The position numbers were made by a program, and so were the translations under genes. From UBA10349 sp003485905 (GTDB lineage: Bacteria; Pseudomonadota; Gammaproteobacteria; Arenicellales; Arenicellaceae), in NCBI GenBank assembly GCA_943787185.1, contig CALSLL010000002.1:806001-870000 (forward strand): a stretch of 64,000 nt of DNA, given 5' to 3'. The notes beneath the pieces were generated by a model. That model did no database searches, was not told the origin of the DNA, and worked only from the letters and a program-made list of their open reading frames with translations. Of the stretch, positions 45,743 to 55,499 are shown piece after piece. Every line of letters starts with the position of its first letter. Within the stretch, counting starts at the first letter, position 1.

Positions 45743-47299
45743 ATGTCTAAAGAGACGCTCTGGAGTTTGACCGCCAATAATCTGCGTAAATTCGAAACGA
45801 ATATTGCGTGGACTCGACGTTTACCGAAAGGTAAGAAAGAGCATTTTACGTACCGGCAGATTTTACTGGCTGCAGGTAATTTTGCGGCAATTCTACGGAA
45901 GCAGGGAATAGGCGAGAATAGTCGCGTAGGCATTCTCGCTGCAAACGGTCCGGAATGGGGGATTGCTGCATTTGCAGCGTGGAAGCTGGGAGTAATTCTG
46001 GCTCCACTGCATTCAGGAAATAGCGATGAGGAACTACGTGGTCAGAATAAGGCGCTAAAAACGGATATTGTTCTATATGCCGGTGATGCGCGGGGTTTAC
46101 CCAAATCATTTGAAATACAGTGTGATTTTTGTGCTGAAAGCGCGGCTTCTGAATTGGTGTTGGAACCGCAATATGCGCTAGATAATGTTGCTTTGCATAT
46201 TGCTACTTCTGGTAGTACTGGAAATCCAAGAGTGGTTGTCCTGTCTCATGACAATATCATTTCCAATGTGCGTGGTGTGGACACCATGGATTTAAAAGTC
46301 GATGGTTCAGATAAGTTTCTGTCTTTACTACCACTTTCCCATTGTATGGAGCTGACTGCAGGCTTGATTTTACCGTTATGTCATGGTTCGACCATTGTAT
46401 TACCGCGCGTTCTCGCCGCTAATGAAATTCTTGAATCTTTGGTGGATGACAAAATATCTATACTGATTGCAGTGCCACGTTTGTTTCGAAACATTAAACA
46501 AGGTATTGAGAAAAAGGTTGAGGCTGGCGGTTTCGCGATGGCGCTGTATTTAAAGGTGTTACGTGCCAGTCCGCTTTTTTTAAAACATTTGCTAAATAAA
46601 CCTTTGCGTAAAAAAATTGCTCCAGCTATGAAAGTTTGGGCTAGTGGTGGCTCTCGCCTTGACCCTGAAATTGCGATGTTTTATCGTCAAATTGGTTTTC
46701 CAATGCGTCAAGGCTATGGATTAACTGAGTGTTCGCCATTGGTTGCGTTGCAGTACGGCTGGGATAAGGTGTTAGAGGGCGTAGGTAAGCCATTTGGAGA
46801 CATGGACTGTGAGATTCGTAACCCAGCCGCGAACGGATCCGGTGAATTATGGGTATCAGGGCCAAATGTAATGCTCGGTTATCTCGATGATGATCCTAAG
46901 AACCCAGCGATAATCGATGGCTGGTTCAATACCGGCGATATCGCGAAGTGGGTGGCCGGTAGAATCGTGTTGACCGGTCGTAGCAAACGATTAATTGTTA
47001 CCGAAGCAGGAAAAAATATTTATCCGGAAGATTTAGAGGTCTTGTTGGAGCGTGACCCGGCAGTAGCTGAAGCTGGAATTGTGGAAATTGATATGCGAGC
47101 CTCAGCAGTGCTCGCTATTGAGGGTGATAATCGGGTAGAAGCGGCTCGAGAGGTGATCAAGTCGTACAACGTTCGAGTATCTAGCCACAATCAGATTGTT
47201 CGATTTGCGGTAGTTGAGCAATTACCACGAACACCGTTGGGTAAAGTTGCATTGGCACAATTGCCACAGGTGTTTTCGGAAAACGAAGTCCAGTCTTAA
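45743..47299 (+). CDS. AMP-dependent acyl-CoA or acyl-ACP ligase
   Basis: A 518-residue ANL-superfamily adenylating enzyme. The P-loop is LHIATSGSTGNPRVVVLSH, followed by the RQGYGLTECSP core, GELWVSGPNVMLGYL, DGWFNTGDIAKW, and the C-terminal TEAGKNIYPEDLEVLLE with the catalytic lysine near GKVA. It resembles long-chain acyl-CoA synthetases, but the next gene is a glycerolipid acyltransferase, which suggests a lysophospholipid-acylation pair like E. coli Aas. The substrate is not determined from sequence. It is divergent from nadC. Confidence 0.88.
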   Translation: MSKETLWSLTANNLRKFETNIAWTRRLPKGKKEHFTYRQILLAAGNFAAILRKQGIGENSRVGILAANGPEWGIAAFAAWKLGVILAPLHSGNSDEELRGQNKALKTDIVLYAGDARGLPKSFEIQCDFCAESAASELVLEPQYALDNVALHIATSGSTGNPRVVVLSHDNIISNVRGVDTMDLKVDGSDKFLSLLPLSHCMELTAGLILPLCHGSTIVLPRVLAANEILESLVDDKISILIAVPRLFRNIKQGIEKKVEAGGFAMALYLKVLRASPLFLKHLLNKPLRKKIAPAMKVWASGGSRLDPEIAMFYRQIGFPMRQGYGLTECSPLVALQYGWDKVLEGVGKPFGDMDCEIRNPAANGSGELWVSGPNVMLGYLDDDPKNPAIIDGWFNTGDIAKWVAGRIVLTGRSKRLIVTEAGKNIYPEDLEVLLERDPAVAEAGIVEIDMRASAVLAIEGDNRVEAAREVIKSYNVRVSSHNQIVRFAVVEQLPRTPLGKVALAQLPQVFSENEVQS

Positions 47300-47326
47300 G
47301 TTAGATTCGGAATTTTAGCTTACAAC

Positions 47327-47986
47327 ATGTTTTGGTTGGTTATCCCTTTAGCGCTGATCCTTATCTTGTTGGTATTGCTGTTTATCGGTAATAAGGCGAG
47401 GTGTGCTGATTGGGGGAACTGGATTCTGAATGGACTCAGTGGGCTAAATAGATTGTTTTGCATTAGGTACCATGGAATGCCGGATCAAAAGGTTGATTTC
47501 CCAACAGGTGCCGGCGCGCTCTTGGCGGGCAATCACCTATCAGGTCTTGATGGGTTTTTGCTTCAGGCGGTTTCGTCACGGCCTGTTAGGTTTATGATTG
47601 CCAGAGAAGAAACAGAGCGTTTTGGCCTACGATGGTTATTCAAGGAAGCACGAGTTATACCTGTGGATCGCACCGGTAGGCCAGAGCAAGCCTTCAGGGC
47701 AGCACTTCAAGCGCTTAAACAAGATGATGTGGTGGGTATGTTTCCACAGGGTAAGATCGGAAGAGAAGGCTCATTAAAACGAGGCTTGACCAAATTAGCA
47801 GAACTGGCACAGGTCGATGTGTATCCCGTCTATTTGGATAATATTAAGGGAGAAGGTGAAATAGTTGCTTCACTCTATAATCGAAGTGAATCGATAACCG
47901 TCGAGATTGGACAGCCGATCAAGGTTAATAGCAAAAACTCAGAGGCGGCACTAGAGGAGCTAACACGCTTTTTAGTAAGGCCTTAA
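47327..47986 (+). CDS. PlsC-like lysophospholipid acyltransferase
   Basis: A 219-residue acyltransferase of the 1-acylglycerol-3-phosphate acyltransferase family. It starts with a hydrophobic membrane segment (residues 1-22), then the catalytic H-x4-D motif as NHLSGLDGFLLQ, the FMIAREETERFG block, FPQGKIGREGSLKRGL (substrate-binding FPEGTR-type motif), and VYPVYLDNI. It starts 27 bases after the ligase and is probably its functional partner in membrane lipid remodelling. Preferred acceptor and acyl donor cannot be read from the sequence. Confidence 0.87.
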   Translation: MFWLVIPLALILILLVLLFIGNKARCADWGNWILNGLSGLNRLFCIRYHGMPDQKVDFPTGAGALLAGNHLSGLDGFLLQAVSSRPVRFMIAREETERFGLRWLFKEARVIPVDRTGRPEQAFRAALQALKQDDVVGMFPQGKIGREGSLKRGLTKLAELAQVDVYPVYLDNIKGEGEIVASLYNRSESITVEIGQPIKVNSKNSEAALEELTRFLVRP

Positions 47987-48149
47987 CCTAACGCTAGCTA
48001 GGTATGGGCGTGTTGACCCGACCCGGATATTGCTCGCCAGCCCCAATAGAGGTTCGGCTGTATTTGCACGACTGCCTCTTTATGTCTTGAAGTAGCGTAA
48101 TCCCGCACCCATCTAATGACTTAAGTAAAGTAGAAAATAGGTGATTGCG

Positions 48150-50741
48150 ATGCGTTCAGATAAGTTAACTGCAAAATTTCAGATGGCCTTGGCAGATGCT
48201 CAAAGCCTCGCCGTAGGGCGTGAGCATCAATTCATTGAGCCTCTACACGTATTATCCGCTCTGTTAGATCAGCAAGGTGGAAGTATTCGTCATTTGTTAG
48301 CTAACGCAGGGGTGAATACCAATCAATTAAGTTCTCGTGTTGCCGAAGCATTAGGTCATCTCGCTCAAGTGCAGGATCAGGATGGTGATCTGCACCTGTC
48401 GAATGACACGACGCGTTTGTTAAATCGTTGCGACAAACTCTCGCAAGATAGAAAAGACACCTATATATCCAGTGAATTATTTTTATTGGCTGCGATGGAC
48501 GATAAAAAATCAATTGGCCGTTTGTTGTCTGAGTGTGGTGCGTCCAGTGACGCGATTGAAAAGGCTATTGAGAAAATGCGTGGTGGTGAAACAGTAGATG
48601 ATCCAAATGCGGAAGAGCACAGACAGGCTCTTGAAAAATACACCATAGATCTTACTGAGCGAGCAGAGCAAGGAAAAATTGACCCAATTATAGGTAGAGA
48701 TGATGAGGTTCGCCGTACCATTCAGGTGTTGCAGCGCAGGACCAAAAATAATCCCGTTTTAATAGGTGAGCCAGGTGTTGGCAAGACTGCAATTGTAGAG
48801 GGCTTGGCTCAACGCATTGTAAATGGCGAAGTTCCTGAAGGTATAAGAGGTAAACGCGTGCTTTCGCTTGATCTGGGCGCGCTAATTGCTGGAGCAAAAT
48901 TTCGAGGCGAATTTGAGGAACGCTTAAAAGCGGTCTTAAACGACCTATCTAAAGCAGAAGGTCAGGTCATTTTATTTATCGACGAGCTTCATACAATGGT
49001 TGGGGCAGGTAAGGCTGATGGCGCTATGGATGCAGGTAATATGCTTAAGCCGGCTTTAGCAAGAGGGGAGTTGCATTGCGTAGGTGCAACGACTTTGGAT
49101 GAGTACCGTCAATATGTAGAAAAGGACGCCGCGCTGGAGCGGCGATTTCAGAAAGTACTGGTTGGTGAGCCGAGCGTTGAAGATACCGTCGCTATTTTGC
49201 GAGGTATTAAGGAGAAGTACGAGGTTCATCATGGGGTGGAGATTACCGACCCAGCAATTGTTGCAGCAGCCACCTTGTCGCATCGATATATTACGGATCG
49301 AAATTTACCAGATAAAGCGATTGACCTAATCGATGAGGCTGCCAGCCGTATACGGATGGAGATTGATTCTAAGCCTGAAGTGATGGATAAATTGGAGCGC
49401 AGGGTTATTCAGTTGAAAATGCAGCGCGAGGCATTAAAGAAAGAGACGGATAAAGCTTCGGTAAAACGACTGGAAACGCTGGAGGAAGATATCGCCAAGC
49501 TTGATGCAGAGTATGCCGACTTCGAGGAAGTGTGGAATGCTGAAAAGGCTAAAGTTCAGGGGAGTCAGTCTATAAAAGAATCGTTGGATAGAGCTAGGCA
49601 AGAGTTAGAAACCGCAACTAGAGCGGGTGATCTTGCGAGAATGTCTGAGTTGCAATATGGACAGATACCAGAATTAGAAAAGCAATTATCCTCAAGTGCT
49701 GATCAAGATGTAAGTGATAATCAGTTGTTAAGAAATAACGTTACTGATGCCGAAATAGCAGAAGTTGTTGCAGCCTGGACGGGGATACCAGTAGCAAAAA
49801 TGCTCGAAGGTGAGCGTGACAAACTAATGCAAATGGAATCTGCGTTAGCGACTCGTGTGATAGGTCAAAAAGAGGCCATCGGAGCGGTCTCTAACGCGAT
49901 TCGACGCTCACGAGCCGGACTGGCGGACCCATCAAAGCCCTCTGGTTCTTTTCTCTTTCTGGGCCCAACAGGTGTGGGCAAAACCGAGCTTACCAAAGCG
50001 CTAGCCAGTTTTATGTTTGATAGTGATGACGCTATGGTGCGCATAGATATGAGTGAGTTTATGGAAAAGCATTCGGTTGCTCGATTGGTCGGTGCACCTC
50101 CCGGCTATGTTGGTTATGAAGAAGGGGGAACTCTGACCGAGGCGGTGCGGCGGCGACCTTACTCGGTAATTCTTCTGGACGAGGTAGAAAAAGCACATCC
50201 AGATGTTTTTAATATATTACTGCAAGTGCTTGATGACGGACGTTTAACCGATGGGCAGGGAAGAACAGTGGATTTTCGTAATACTGTTATTGTTATGACC
50301 TCTAATTTAGCCTCTGATCGAATACAGGAAATGCATGCCGAATCCGACTATGATGCGATGAAATCCGCTGTACTAGAGGTGGTTAGCTCCCATTTTCGGC
50401 CTGAGTTCATAAATCGAATCGATGATTTGATTGTTTTTCACCCGTTAGAAATGGATCATGTTGCAGCGATCGCTCAAATACAAGTTGCCTCACTAGCGGG
50501 TCGATTAACGGAGCAGGGGATATCGCTAGAGTTAGCTGACGGTGTGCTTTCTAAACTAGCGGAGATAGGTTTTGATCCAGTGTATGGGGCTCGGCCTTTA
50601 AAGAGAGCTATTCAGCAGGAGCTTGAGAATCCCTTGGCTCAATTATTGTTGGGTGGTGAGCTTGTCGCTGGTTCCGTTATTGAGGTCACGCTTAATTCAG
50701 GTGGGGTTGGAACATTTAGTTTTAATTCAAAATCTGCGTAG
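48150..50741 (+). CDS. clpB: ATP-dependent disaggregase ClpB
   Basis: ClpB is a hexameric AAA+ disaggregase working with DnaK. An N-terminal Clp-N domain (residues 1-145), AAA1 with GEPGVGKTAIVEGL and FIDELHTMVGAG, a long coiled-coil middle domain (about 400-520) and AAA2 with GPTGVGKTELTKAL and VILLDEVEKAHPDVFN are all intact. The likely start is ATG 48150, giving MRSDKLTAKFQMALADAQ; a GTG at 48141 would add MIA. Length (about 863) is normal. No sigma-32 promoter is obvious by eye. A perfect hairpin follows at 50761. Confidence 0.96.
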   Translation: MRSDKLTAKFQMALADAQSLAVGREHQFIEPLHVLSALLDQQGGSIRHLLANAGVNTNQLSSRVAEALGHLAQVQDQDGDLHLSNDTTRLLNRCDKLSQDRKDTYISSELFLLAAMDDKKSIGRLLSECGASSDAIEKAIEKMRGGETVDDPNAEEHRQALEKYTIDLTERAEQGKIDPIIGRDDEVRRTIQVLQRRTKNNPVLIGEPGVGKTAIVEGLAQRIVNGEVPEGIRGKRVLSLDLGALIAGAKFRGEFEERLKAVLNDLSKAEGQVILFIDELHTMVGAGKADGAMDAGNMLKPALARGELHCVGATTLDEYRQYVEKDAALERRFQKVLVGEPSVEDTVAILRGIKEKYEVHHGVEITDPAIVAAATLSHRYITDRNLPDKAIDLIDEAASRIRMEIDSKPEVMDKLERRVIQLKMQREALKKETDKASVKRLETLEEDIAKLDAEYADFEEVWNAEKAKVQGSQSIKESLDRARQELETATRAGDLARMSELQYGQIPELEKQLSSSADQDVSDNQLLRNNVTDAEIAEVVAAWTGIPVAKMLEGERDKLMQMESALATRVIGQKEAIGAVSNAIRRSRAGLADPSKPSGSFLFLGPTGVGKTELTKALASFMFDSDDAMVRIDMSEFMEKHSVARLVGAPPGYVGYEEGGTLTEAVRRRPYSVILLDEVEKAHPDVFNILLQVLDDGRLTDGQGRTVDFRNTVIVMTSNLASDRIQEMHAESDYDAMKSAVLEVVSSHFRPEFINRIDDLIVFHPLEMDHVAAIAQIQVASLAGRLTEQGISLELADGVLSKLAEIGFDPVYGARPLKRAIQQELENPLAQLLLGGELVAGSVIEVTLNSGGVGTFSFNSKSA

Positions 50742-50760
50742 CTTTGCCCTGAATTATTAT

Positions 50761-50785
50761 AGATGCTATGCAATGAATAGCATCT
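50761..50785 (+). terminator. Perfect hairpin downstream of clpB
   Basis: AGATGCTAT-GCAATGA-ATAGCATCT is a 9-base perfect stem with a 7-base loop, 19 bases after the clpB stop codon and 76 bases from the convergent crotonase gene. It lacks a T run, so it may terminate through Rho or mark a shared convergent 3' end. Confidence 0.45.
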
Positions 50786-50861
50786 GCTTAGGACTCATGA
50801 AAAAGTCAATCTCTGTACACGTGCGATTTATATCAGAATTGCTTTTAGCTGTCCGAGATAC

Positions 50862-51632
50862 TTATCGGGATAAAAACTCGGCGAATATTTTCTTGGCTTC
50901 CGAAGATTGAAGTCGGTCAAAGAAGACGCGGGCTTCCCTCAGCATGTGTTCTCGCAATACCTTTTTATCGACAGACATAAGCTGAAGGCTCTCACGCATG
51001 GCCTTCGGTGGTTTGCTTGCCAATTTAATCGCGTAATTTTCTGCTGTTTCGCTGAGCGCTTTAATTGGTACGACTGTGTTAGCGATACCGAGTTTTACGG
51101 CTTCTTCAGCAGACACGGGAGCACCACCAAGTAGGATTTCCGCGGCTTTTCGGCGACCGACTAATTGGGGAAGAAGCAATGAGGATCCTGCTTCCGGAAC
51201 CAAACCGAGGTCAAGGAAAGGTGCCTGAAATTGGCTTCCTTCAGCAACTACCACGTAATCACAGTGTAAGGTGAGGGTAAGCCCAACACCAACCGCATGT
51301 CCATGAATAGCCGCAATTAAAGGTTTTGTATTATCAAGAAGCGCGAATAAGAAACGCATTCCTGGTCTTTCTTCTACAGCTTTGAGAGGCTCCTTAGTGG
51401 CATAGCCTGCAAAATCGGCGATGTCATTGCCGGCAGTAAAATTATCACCAATGCCATCTAATAGGATTGCGCGCACCATATCATTTTTTTGCGCTTGGGT
51501 GATTTCGTCTGCTAAACGCTCATACATGCTAGAGGTTAATGCATTTAGCTTAGTCGGTCGGTTAAGTGTTAATCGTAAAAGGCTATTGTCCAACGAGCAC
51601 AAGATATCGTTGTCTGTATCTATGCTATTCAT
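50862..51632 (-). CDS. Enoyl-CoA hydratase/isomerase family protein
   Basis: A 256-residue crotonase-fold protein likely active in fatty-acid beta-oxidation. The oxyanion segments are FTAGNDIADFA and HGHAVGVGLTLTLHCD. Of the two classical catalytic glutamates, the second site is kept (GRRKAAEILLGG), while the first is replaced in APFLDLGLVPEAGSS, a pattern seen in enoyl-CoA isomerases (ECI/PaaG-like) rather than in hydratases. It follows fadE by 49 bases on the same strand, so it probably handles unsaturated intermediates or forms part of the same operon. Confidence 0.88.
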   Translation of the reverse strand: MNSIDTDNDILCSLDNSLLRLTLNRPTKLNALTSSMYERLADEITQAQKNDMVRAILLDGIGDNFTAGNDIADFAGYATKEPLKAVEERPGMRFLFALLDNTKPLIAAIHGHAVGVGLTLTLHCDYVVVAEGSQFQAPFLDLGLVPEAGSSLLLPQLVGRRKAAEILLGGAPVSAEEAVKLGIANTVVPIKALSETAENYAIKLASKPPKAMRESLQLMSVDKKVLREHMLREARVFFDRLQSSEAKKIFAEFLSR

Positions 51633-51681
51633 GGTTATCGATATTTTGCTGAAGGTTGATAGCTGTACTGAAGCCAGTGGT

Positions 51682-54141
51682 TTAGGTGGCTGACTGGTTT
51701 GGTGTTGCTGGACTTACTTCGCGTACCAATTCTCTGGGGTCGAAATCATCAACATTTATTACGCTCATTAGGTTTTTATCAAACTCCCGCAGTTGCTTCG
51801 TCTCGACTTTAGAGATCACCCCAGCCTTACTAGCAGCATCGATTAGTGCAAGTCCTCGCACTTTAGGAATGTCGCCAGATTTTATTGCAGCGCGCATGCG
51901 ATCAAACAGATCATCTACTGCAAGACTTTCTATAAACACTGCGTTTGCGTGTCCTAGAGGGTTGGTCAATATGTCTTCTTTAAATACACAGCGGCTTAGC
52001 TCTTGTCGAGCATTTGAATCTCTGGTCATAAGTTTGACGATATCTTTTATGTTTCTATCGCTTGGCGCATGAAAGCGCGCACCTAAAGGGAATACTAATC
52101 CCTTGAGTTTTAGAGCGATTAATTTATTAGGGTAGTTTTGTAAAACCTCGAGCATGGCGGTTTGGTATTCGTGGAGTAGATGATCTATCGACCAAGTGAC
52201 CAAAGGCAGTTCTTCTGCAGGACAGCCACGATTCTCATAATGTTTAAGCACCATGCTGCTAAGGTATAAGCTGCTTAAGCAATCACCTAGGCGGGCGGAT
52301 AGCATCTCTCTAAATTTTAATTTTGCCTGTAGGGTTAGCATGCTGACATCCGCTACTAATGCGAAAGCACTACTGAGTCGATCTAAATATTGATAATAGT
52401 GTGAAACCGACGATGCAGTTGGTTTCGCTACAAAGTGAGACCCTGTAAGCCCCATCACCAGTGATCGAGCGGCATTGGTCAGAGTGAAACCTACATGTTT
52501 AAAGAATATTTCATCAAATTCCTCAATGGTCTCCTCATTTGTCTCCATATTGGCTAGTTCCATTTCTCGCAGTACGAACGGATGGCTGCGGGTGGCTCCC
52601 TGGCCGAATATCATGAAGTTTCTCGTCATGATGTTTGCGCCTTCCACGGTAATAGCGATAGGAATAGAGCTATACGCGTCAGCTACATAATTCTTGTCTC
52701 CGCGCATGATTGCTTTACCACCATGAATATCCATCGCGTCAATCGTTGATTGGCGGGCCATTTCGGTACAGTGGTATTTCAATATTGCGGAAGGTACGCT
52801 GGGCTTTTCTCCCATAATTAAGGATTGAGCCGTGTGAAGTCTTGCGGCGTTAACTATGTAAGCGCTACCGCATATTCGAGCCAGTGGTTTTTGAACCCCT
52901 TCAAATTTCTTGATGGGGATGCCGAATTGTTTTCGTAGTGAAGCATAGGCGGTAGTGCCCAACATCATTTGTTGGGTGCAAGCGTTACTGCCACTGGGTA
53001 GCGTTATGCACCGACCAACTGATAAGCAGTTCACCAGCATCCGCCATCCCTTACCGGCATTGTCGACCCCGCCAATAATGTTATCCAAGGGAATAAATAC
53101 GTCCTTACCGAGGATGGGACCATTTAGAAAGGTTTCGCCGATAGGTAAGTGTCGTCTTCCTATGCTCACGCCTTTAGTTTTTCTGGGGATAAGGGCGCAG
53201 GTGATTCCATAATCCTCGGTTTCACCAATTAAGTGATCTGGATCTTGTAATTTAAACGCTAAACCTATCAATGTTGCCACAGGAGCCAAGGTTATGTAGC
53301 GCTTATTGAAATTGATTTTAATACCCAGGACGGTTTTGCCTTTGTACTTACCTTTACAAACTATGCCGGTGTCCGGCAGTGACGTGGCGTCTGACCCAGC
53401 TAGTGGACCCGTTAAAGCAAAGCAGGGGAGTTCCTGACCTTTTGCAAGTCGTGGGAGATAATGATCACGTTGTTCTTGTGTACCATATTTGATTAGTAGT
53501 TCGCCCGGGCCTAGTGAGTTTGGCACGCCAATGTAGTTGCCAATGCATGCGCCTGTGCTTCCAAGCACACTAAGAATTTCGGTTTGGGCTACTTCGCTGA
53601 AATCCAGACCCCCATATTCTTTAGGGATGATCATCCCCAAAAAGCCCTTTTTATGGATAAAATCTGTTATTTCTTTTGGAATTACTGATGTATTGTGATT
53701 GATGTCCCAGCGATCGACCATGCGGCATAATTCGTGCACGGGCCCGTCAATGAAAGCTTGTTCCTCTTCTGTCAGTGTTGGTAGTGGATTGGATAAAAGC
53801 TTGTTCCAATCCGGTTTGCCAGAAAACAAATCCCCGTCCCACCAGACGGTACCTGCGTCAATTGCCTCCTGCTCGGTTTCGGATAGATCCGGAAGAATTT
53901 TCTTATACCAAATATACAGCGGCTTGCTTATGTGTGATTGGCGAACTGAACTAACCGAAAGTATTCCTAATACTGCTGTCGCCAGTAAAAGTACCAGTAC
54001 TAACCACCCCGCGACTCCGCCGATGATAGACACCACAGTGAACACGCCAAAGGCGATTGCTGCTGTTAGCACAGGAGCTGAAAGATAGGCTAAAACAGTT
54101 TCAAGAATTACGGCGGCTAGAAGAAATAGTAAGGTTAGCAT
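51682..54141 (-). CDS. fadE: Acyl-CoA dehydrogenase FadE
   Basis: FadE catalyses the first beta-oxidation step, acyl-CoA to trans-2-enoyl-CoA with FAD. The 819-residue protein has two N-terminal hydrophobic spans (about residues 1-60), then the acyl-CoA dehydrogenase core: GFLGMIIPKEYGGLDF, CFALTGPLAGSDA, and GKAIMRGDKNYVADAYSSIP, with a C-terminal DUF1974-type extension, as in E. coli FadE (814). A GGAGG site lies seven bases before the ATG. It is divergent from a TetR regulator, and the shared spacer holds a GAGCG-GT-CGCTC palindrome. Confidence 0.93.
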   Translation of the reverse strand: MLTLLFLLAAVILETVLAYLSAPVLTAAIAFGVFTVVSIIGGVAGWLVLVLLLATAVLGILSVSSVRQSHISKPLYIWYKKILPDLSETEQEAIDAGTVWWDGDLFSGKPDWNKLLSNPLPTLTEEEQAFIDGPVHELCRMVDRWDINHNTSVIPKEITDFIHKKGFLGMIIPKEYGGLDFSEVAQTEILSVLGSTGACIGNYIGVPNSLGPGELLIKYGTQEQRDHYLPRLAKGQELPCFALTGPLAGSDATSLPDTGIVCKGKYKGKTVLGIKINFNKRYITLAPVATLIGLAFKLQDPDHLIGETEDYGITCALIPRKTKGVSIGRRHLPIGETFLNGPILGKDVFIPLDNIIGGVDNAGKGWRMLVNCLSVGRCITLPSGSNACTQQMMLGTTAYASLRKQFGIPIKKFEGVQKPLARICGSAYIVNAARLHTAQSLIMGEKPSVPSAILKYHCTEMARQSTIDAMDIHGGKAIMRGDKNYVADAYSSIPIAITVEGANIMTRNFMIFGQGATRSHPFVLREMELANMETNEETIEEFDEIFFKHVGFTLTNAARSLVMGLTGSHFVAKPTASSVSHYYQYLDRLSSAFALVADVSMLTLQAKLKFREMLSARLGDCLSSLYLSSMVLKHYENRGCPAEELPLVTWSIDHLLHEYQTAMLEVLQNYPNKLIALKLKGLVFPLGARFHAPSDRNIKDIVKLMTRDSNARQELSRCVFKEDILTNPLGHANAVFIESLAVDDLFDRMRAAIKSGDIPKVRGLALIDAASKAGVISKVETKQLREFDKNLMSVINVDDFDPRELVREVSPATPNQSAT

Positions 54142-54202
54142 TGCAAATCCTCCAAGACCGGTAGCCTATTGGAAGCAAGATCCTGGTTGTAAAGTTAAAA
54201 AA

Positions 54203-54214
54203 GAGCGGTCGCTC
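54203..54214. promoter_or_regulatory. Candidate TetR-family operator between fadE and its regulator
   Basis: GAGCG-GT-CGCTC is a perfect 5-base inverted repeat with a 2-base spacer, 62 bases upstream of the fadE start in the 216-base divergent spacer. Short palindromes of this kind are typical of TetR-family sites, and the adjacent gene encodes such a regulator. Binding is inferred only. Confidence 0.45.
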
Positions 54215-54357
54215 GGAATTACTGATATAGTATTTCGCATACACGTATATAACAAGTGGCAAATTGTTAAAATTTATACATTACAGATTCTTGGAAAAGT
54301 GTTTAAAAACGATGTCTAACGTTTACTCTTTTTTATTGTGATTCAGGAAGTTCAGCC

Positions 54358-55125
54358 GTGAATATGATCTCTCCAAGCCCGATTAAAGGAGTTGTTTCGA
54401 GCCCGATGGAATCTTTGCTTGGACGAGAGTTGGCGACAGAAATTGATTCGTATGATCAGTTTTTACAGTTTTTCCCTTTCTCAGGGGATGCGGTTTATCA
54501 GCTCATATTTGAGCTGTGCGGGGATTCGATCAAAACAAAAAAGCAACGATTTGCAGTTGCCAATCTAAAAAGCATATTCGAGGCGATGTTTAAGATTTGT
54601 TCTCAGAGCAGTTTTCATGCGATGTCTTTACGAAATCTTAGTGATGCCACTGGAATAAGCATGGGCGGGCTGTATTCCTGTATCAAAAGCAAGTATGAGC
54701 TGCTGGTTATGGTAAAAGAATTAGTGCGATTTTTGAGTAATGAATTACATTTTACTGCGCTTCATATTGAATCACCGAGCGAACGACTGGAGTGGTTTAT
54801 TCGTAATAACATTTATATGACAACGCACCTGCAGCCGTGGTTCTTTTTTTTGTACGTGGAGACTCACAGTCTTGAGGGGCCGGACCAAAAGGATTCAAAG
54901 GCAATTGAGTTAGACACAATTGATCGCGTTGTAGAGATTTTAGAGCAAGGGGTAAAACAGGGTGAGTTCAAGGTGGATGATATATCGTCAGCAGCAACGA
55001 TTTTTTTTGCTATGGAGCAAGAGTGGTATATGAAACCATGGAAATATCGCTTGCGGGATATAAGTGTAGATGATTATGTGGGAATCGTACTTAATGCTAG
55101 TCACACAATAACCCGAACCTCATAG
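54358..55125 (+). CDS. TetR family regulator, probably of fadE
   Basis: A 255-residue helix-turn-helix regulator. The DNA-binding domain is unusually far in, at about residues 70-125 (NLKSIFEAMFKICSQSSFHAM, LRNLSDATGISMGGLYSCIKSKYELL); the first 65 residues are an extra N-terminal region with no clear family. The C-terminal helical part would bind the ligand, probably an acyl-CoA. The start is GTG at 54358, ten bases after AGGAAG; ATG 54364 is an alternative. Its divergence from fadE suggests it controls that operon. The following DUF962 gene is 21 bases away and may be cotranscribed. Confidence 0.88.
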   Translation: MNMISPSPIKGVVSSPMESLLGRELATEIDSYDQFLQFFPFSGDAVYQLIFELCGDSIKTKKQRFAVANLKSIFEAMFKICSQSSFHAMSLRNLSDATGISMGGLYSCIKSKYELLVMVKELVRFLSNELHFTALHIESPSERLEWFIRNNIYMTTHLQPWFFFLYVETHSLEGPDQKDSKAIELDTIDRVVEILEQGVKQGEFKVDDISSAATIFFAMEQEWYMKPWKYRLRDISVDDYVGIVLNASHTITRTS

Positions 55126-55146
55126 GTTAGGTTGACGGAGATTATA

Positions 55147-55446
55147 ATGCTGGGTAAACCTATGTCTGCTTGGGTGCGTGATTACGCGGCCGGTCATCAA
55201 CACCCAATCAACCGATTGATGCACACATGGGGGATACCTATGATAGTGATATCAATACCACTGTTTGGTCTGAGTTTTATAGAACCCCAAATATTATGGT
55301 TGGCGGTAGCGCTATTTGTAATAGGTTGGATATTGCAGTTTGTCGGCCATTGGTTCGAGGGGACAGCCCCCGAATTTTTTAAGGACTGGCGCTATTTGTT
55401 TGTTGGGTTACGATGGTGGATCGAGAAAATCAAAGGAAAAGCGTGA
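55147..55446 (+). CDS. Mpo1-like/DUF962 membrane protein
   Basis: A 99-residue membrane protein of the DUF962 (Mpo1-like) family, related to a yeast enzyme that oxidises 2-hydroxy fatty acids. It has the conserved HQHPINRLMHTWGIP segment and GHWFEGTAPEFF at the C-terminal end, with two membrane helices in between. The histidines in both motifs are those proposed to bind iron in the family. ATG 55147 with GGAG eight bases upstream is preferred to the TTG at 55132. Its place after a fatty-acid-type TetR gene is compatible with lipid metabolism. Confidence 0.85.
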   Translation: MLGKPMSAWVRDYAAGHQHPINRLMHTWGIPMIVISIPLFGLSFIEPQILWLAVALFVIGWILQFVGHWFEGTAPEFFKDWRYLFVGLRWWIEKIKGKA

Positions 55447-55499
55447 ACGAATTGAGCTAGTGCTAATTTGCAGAGCTTTTTGCACGAGTCAAGTACCGG

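Noticed and set aside
51686..54088. Long open frames on the plus strand opposite fadE
   Set aside because: They are shadows of fadE with no recognisable motifs or own ribosome sites.
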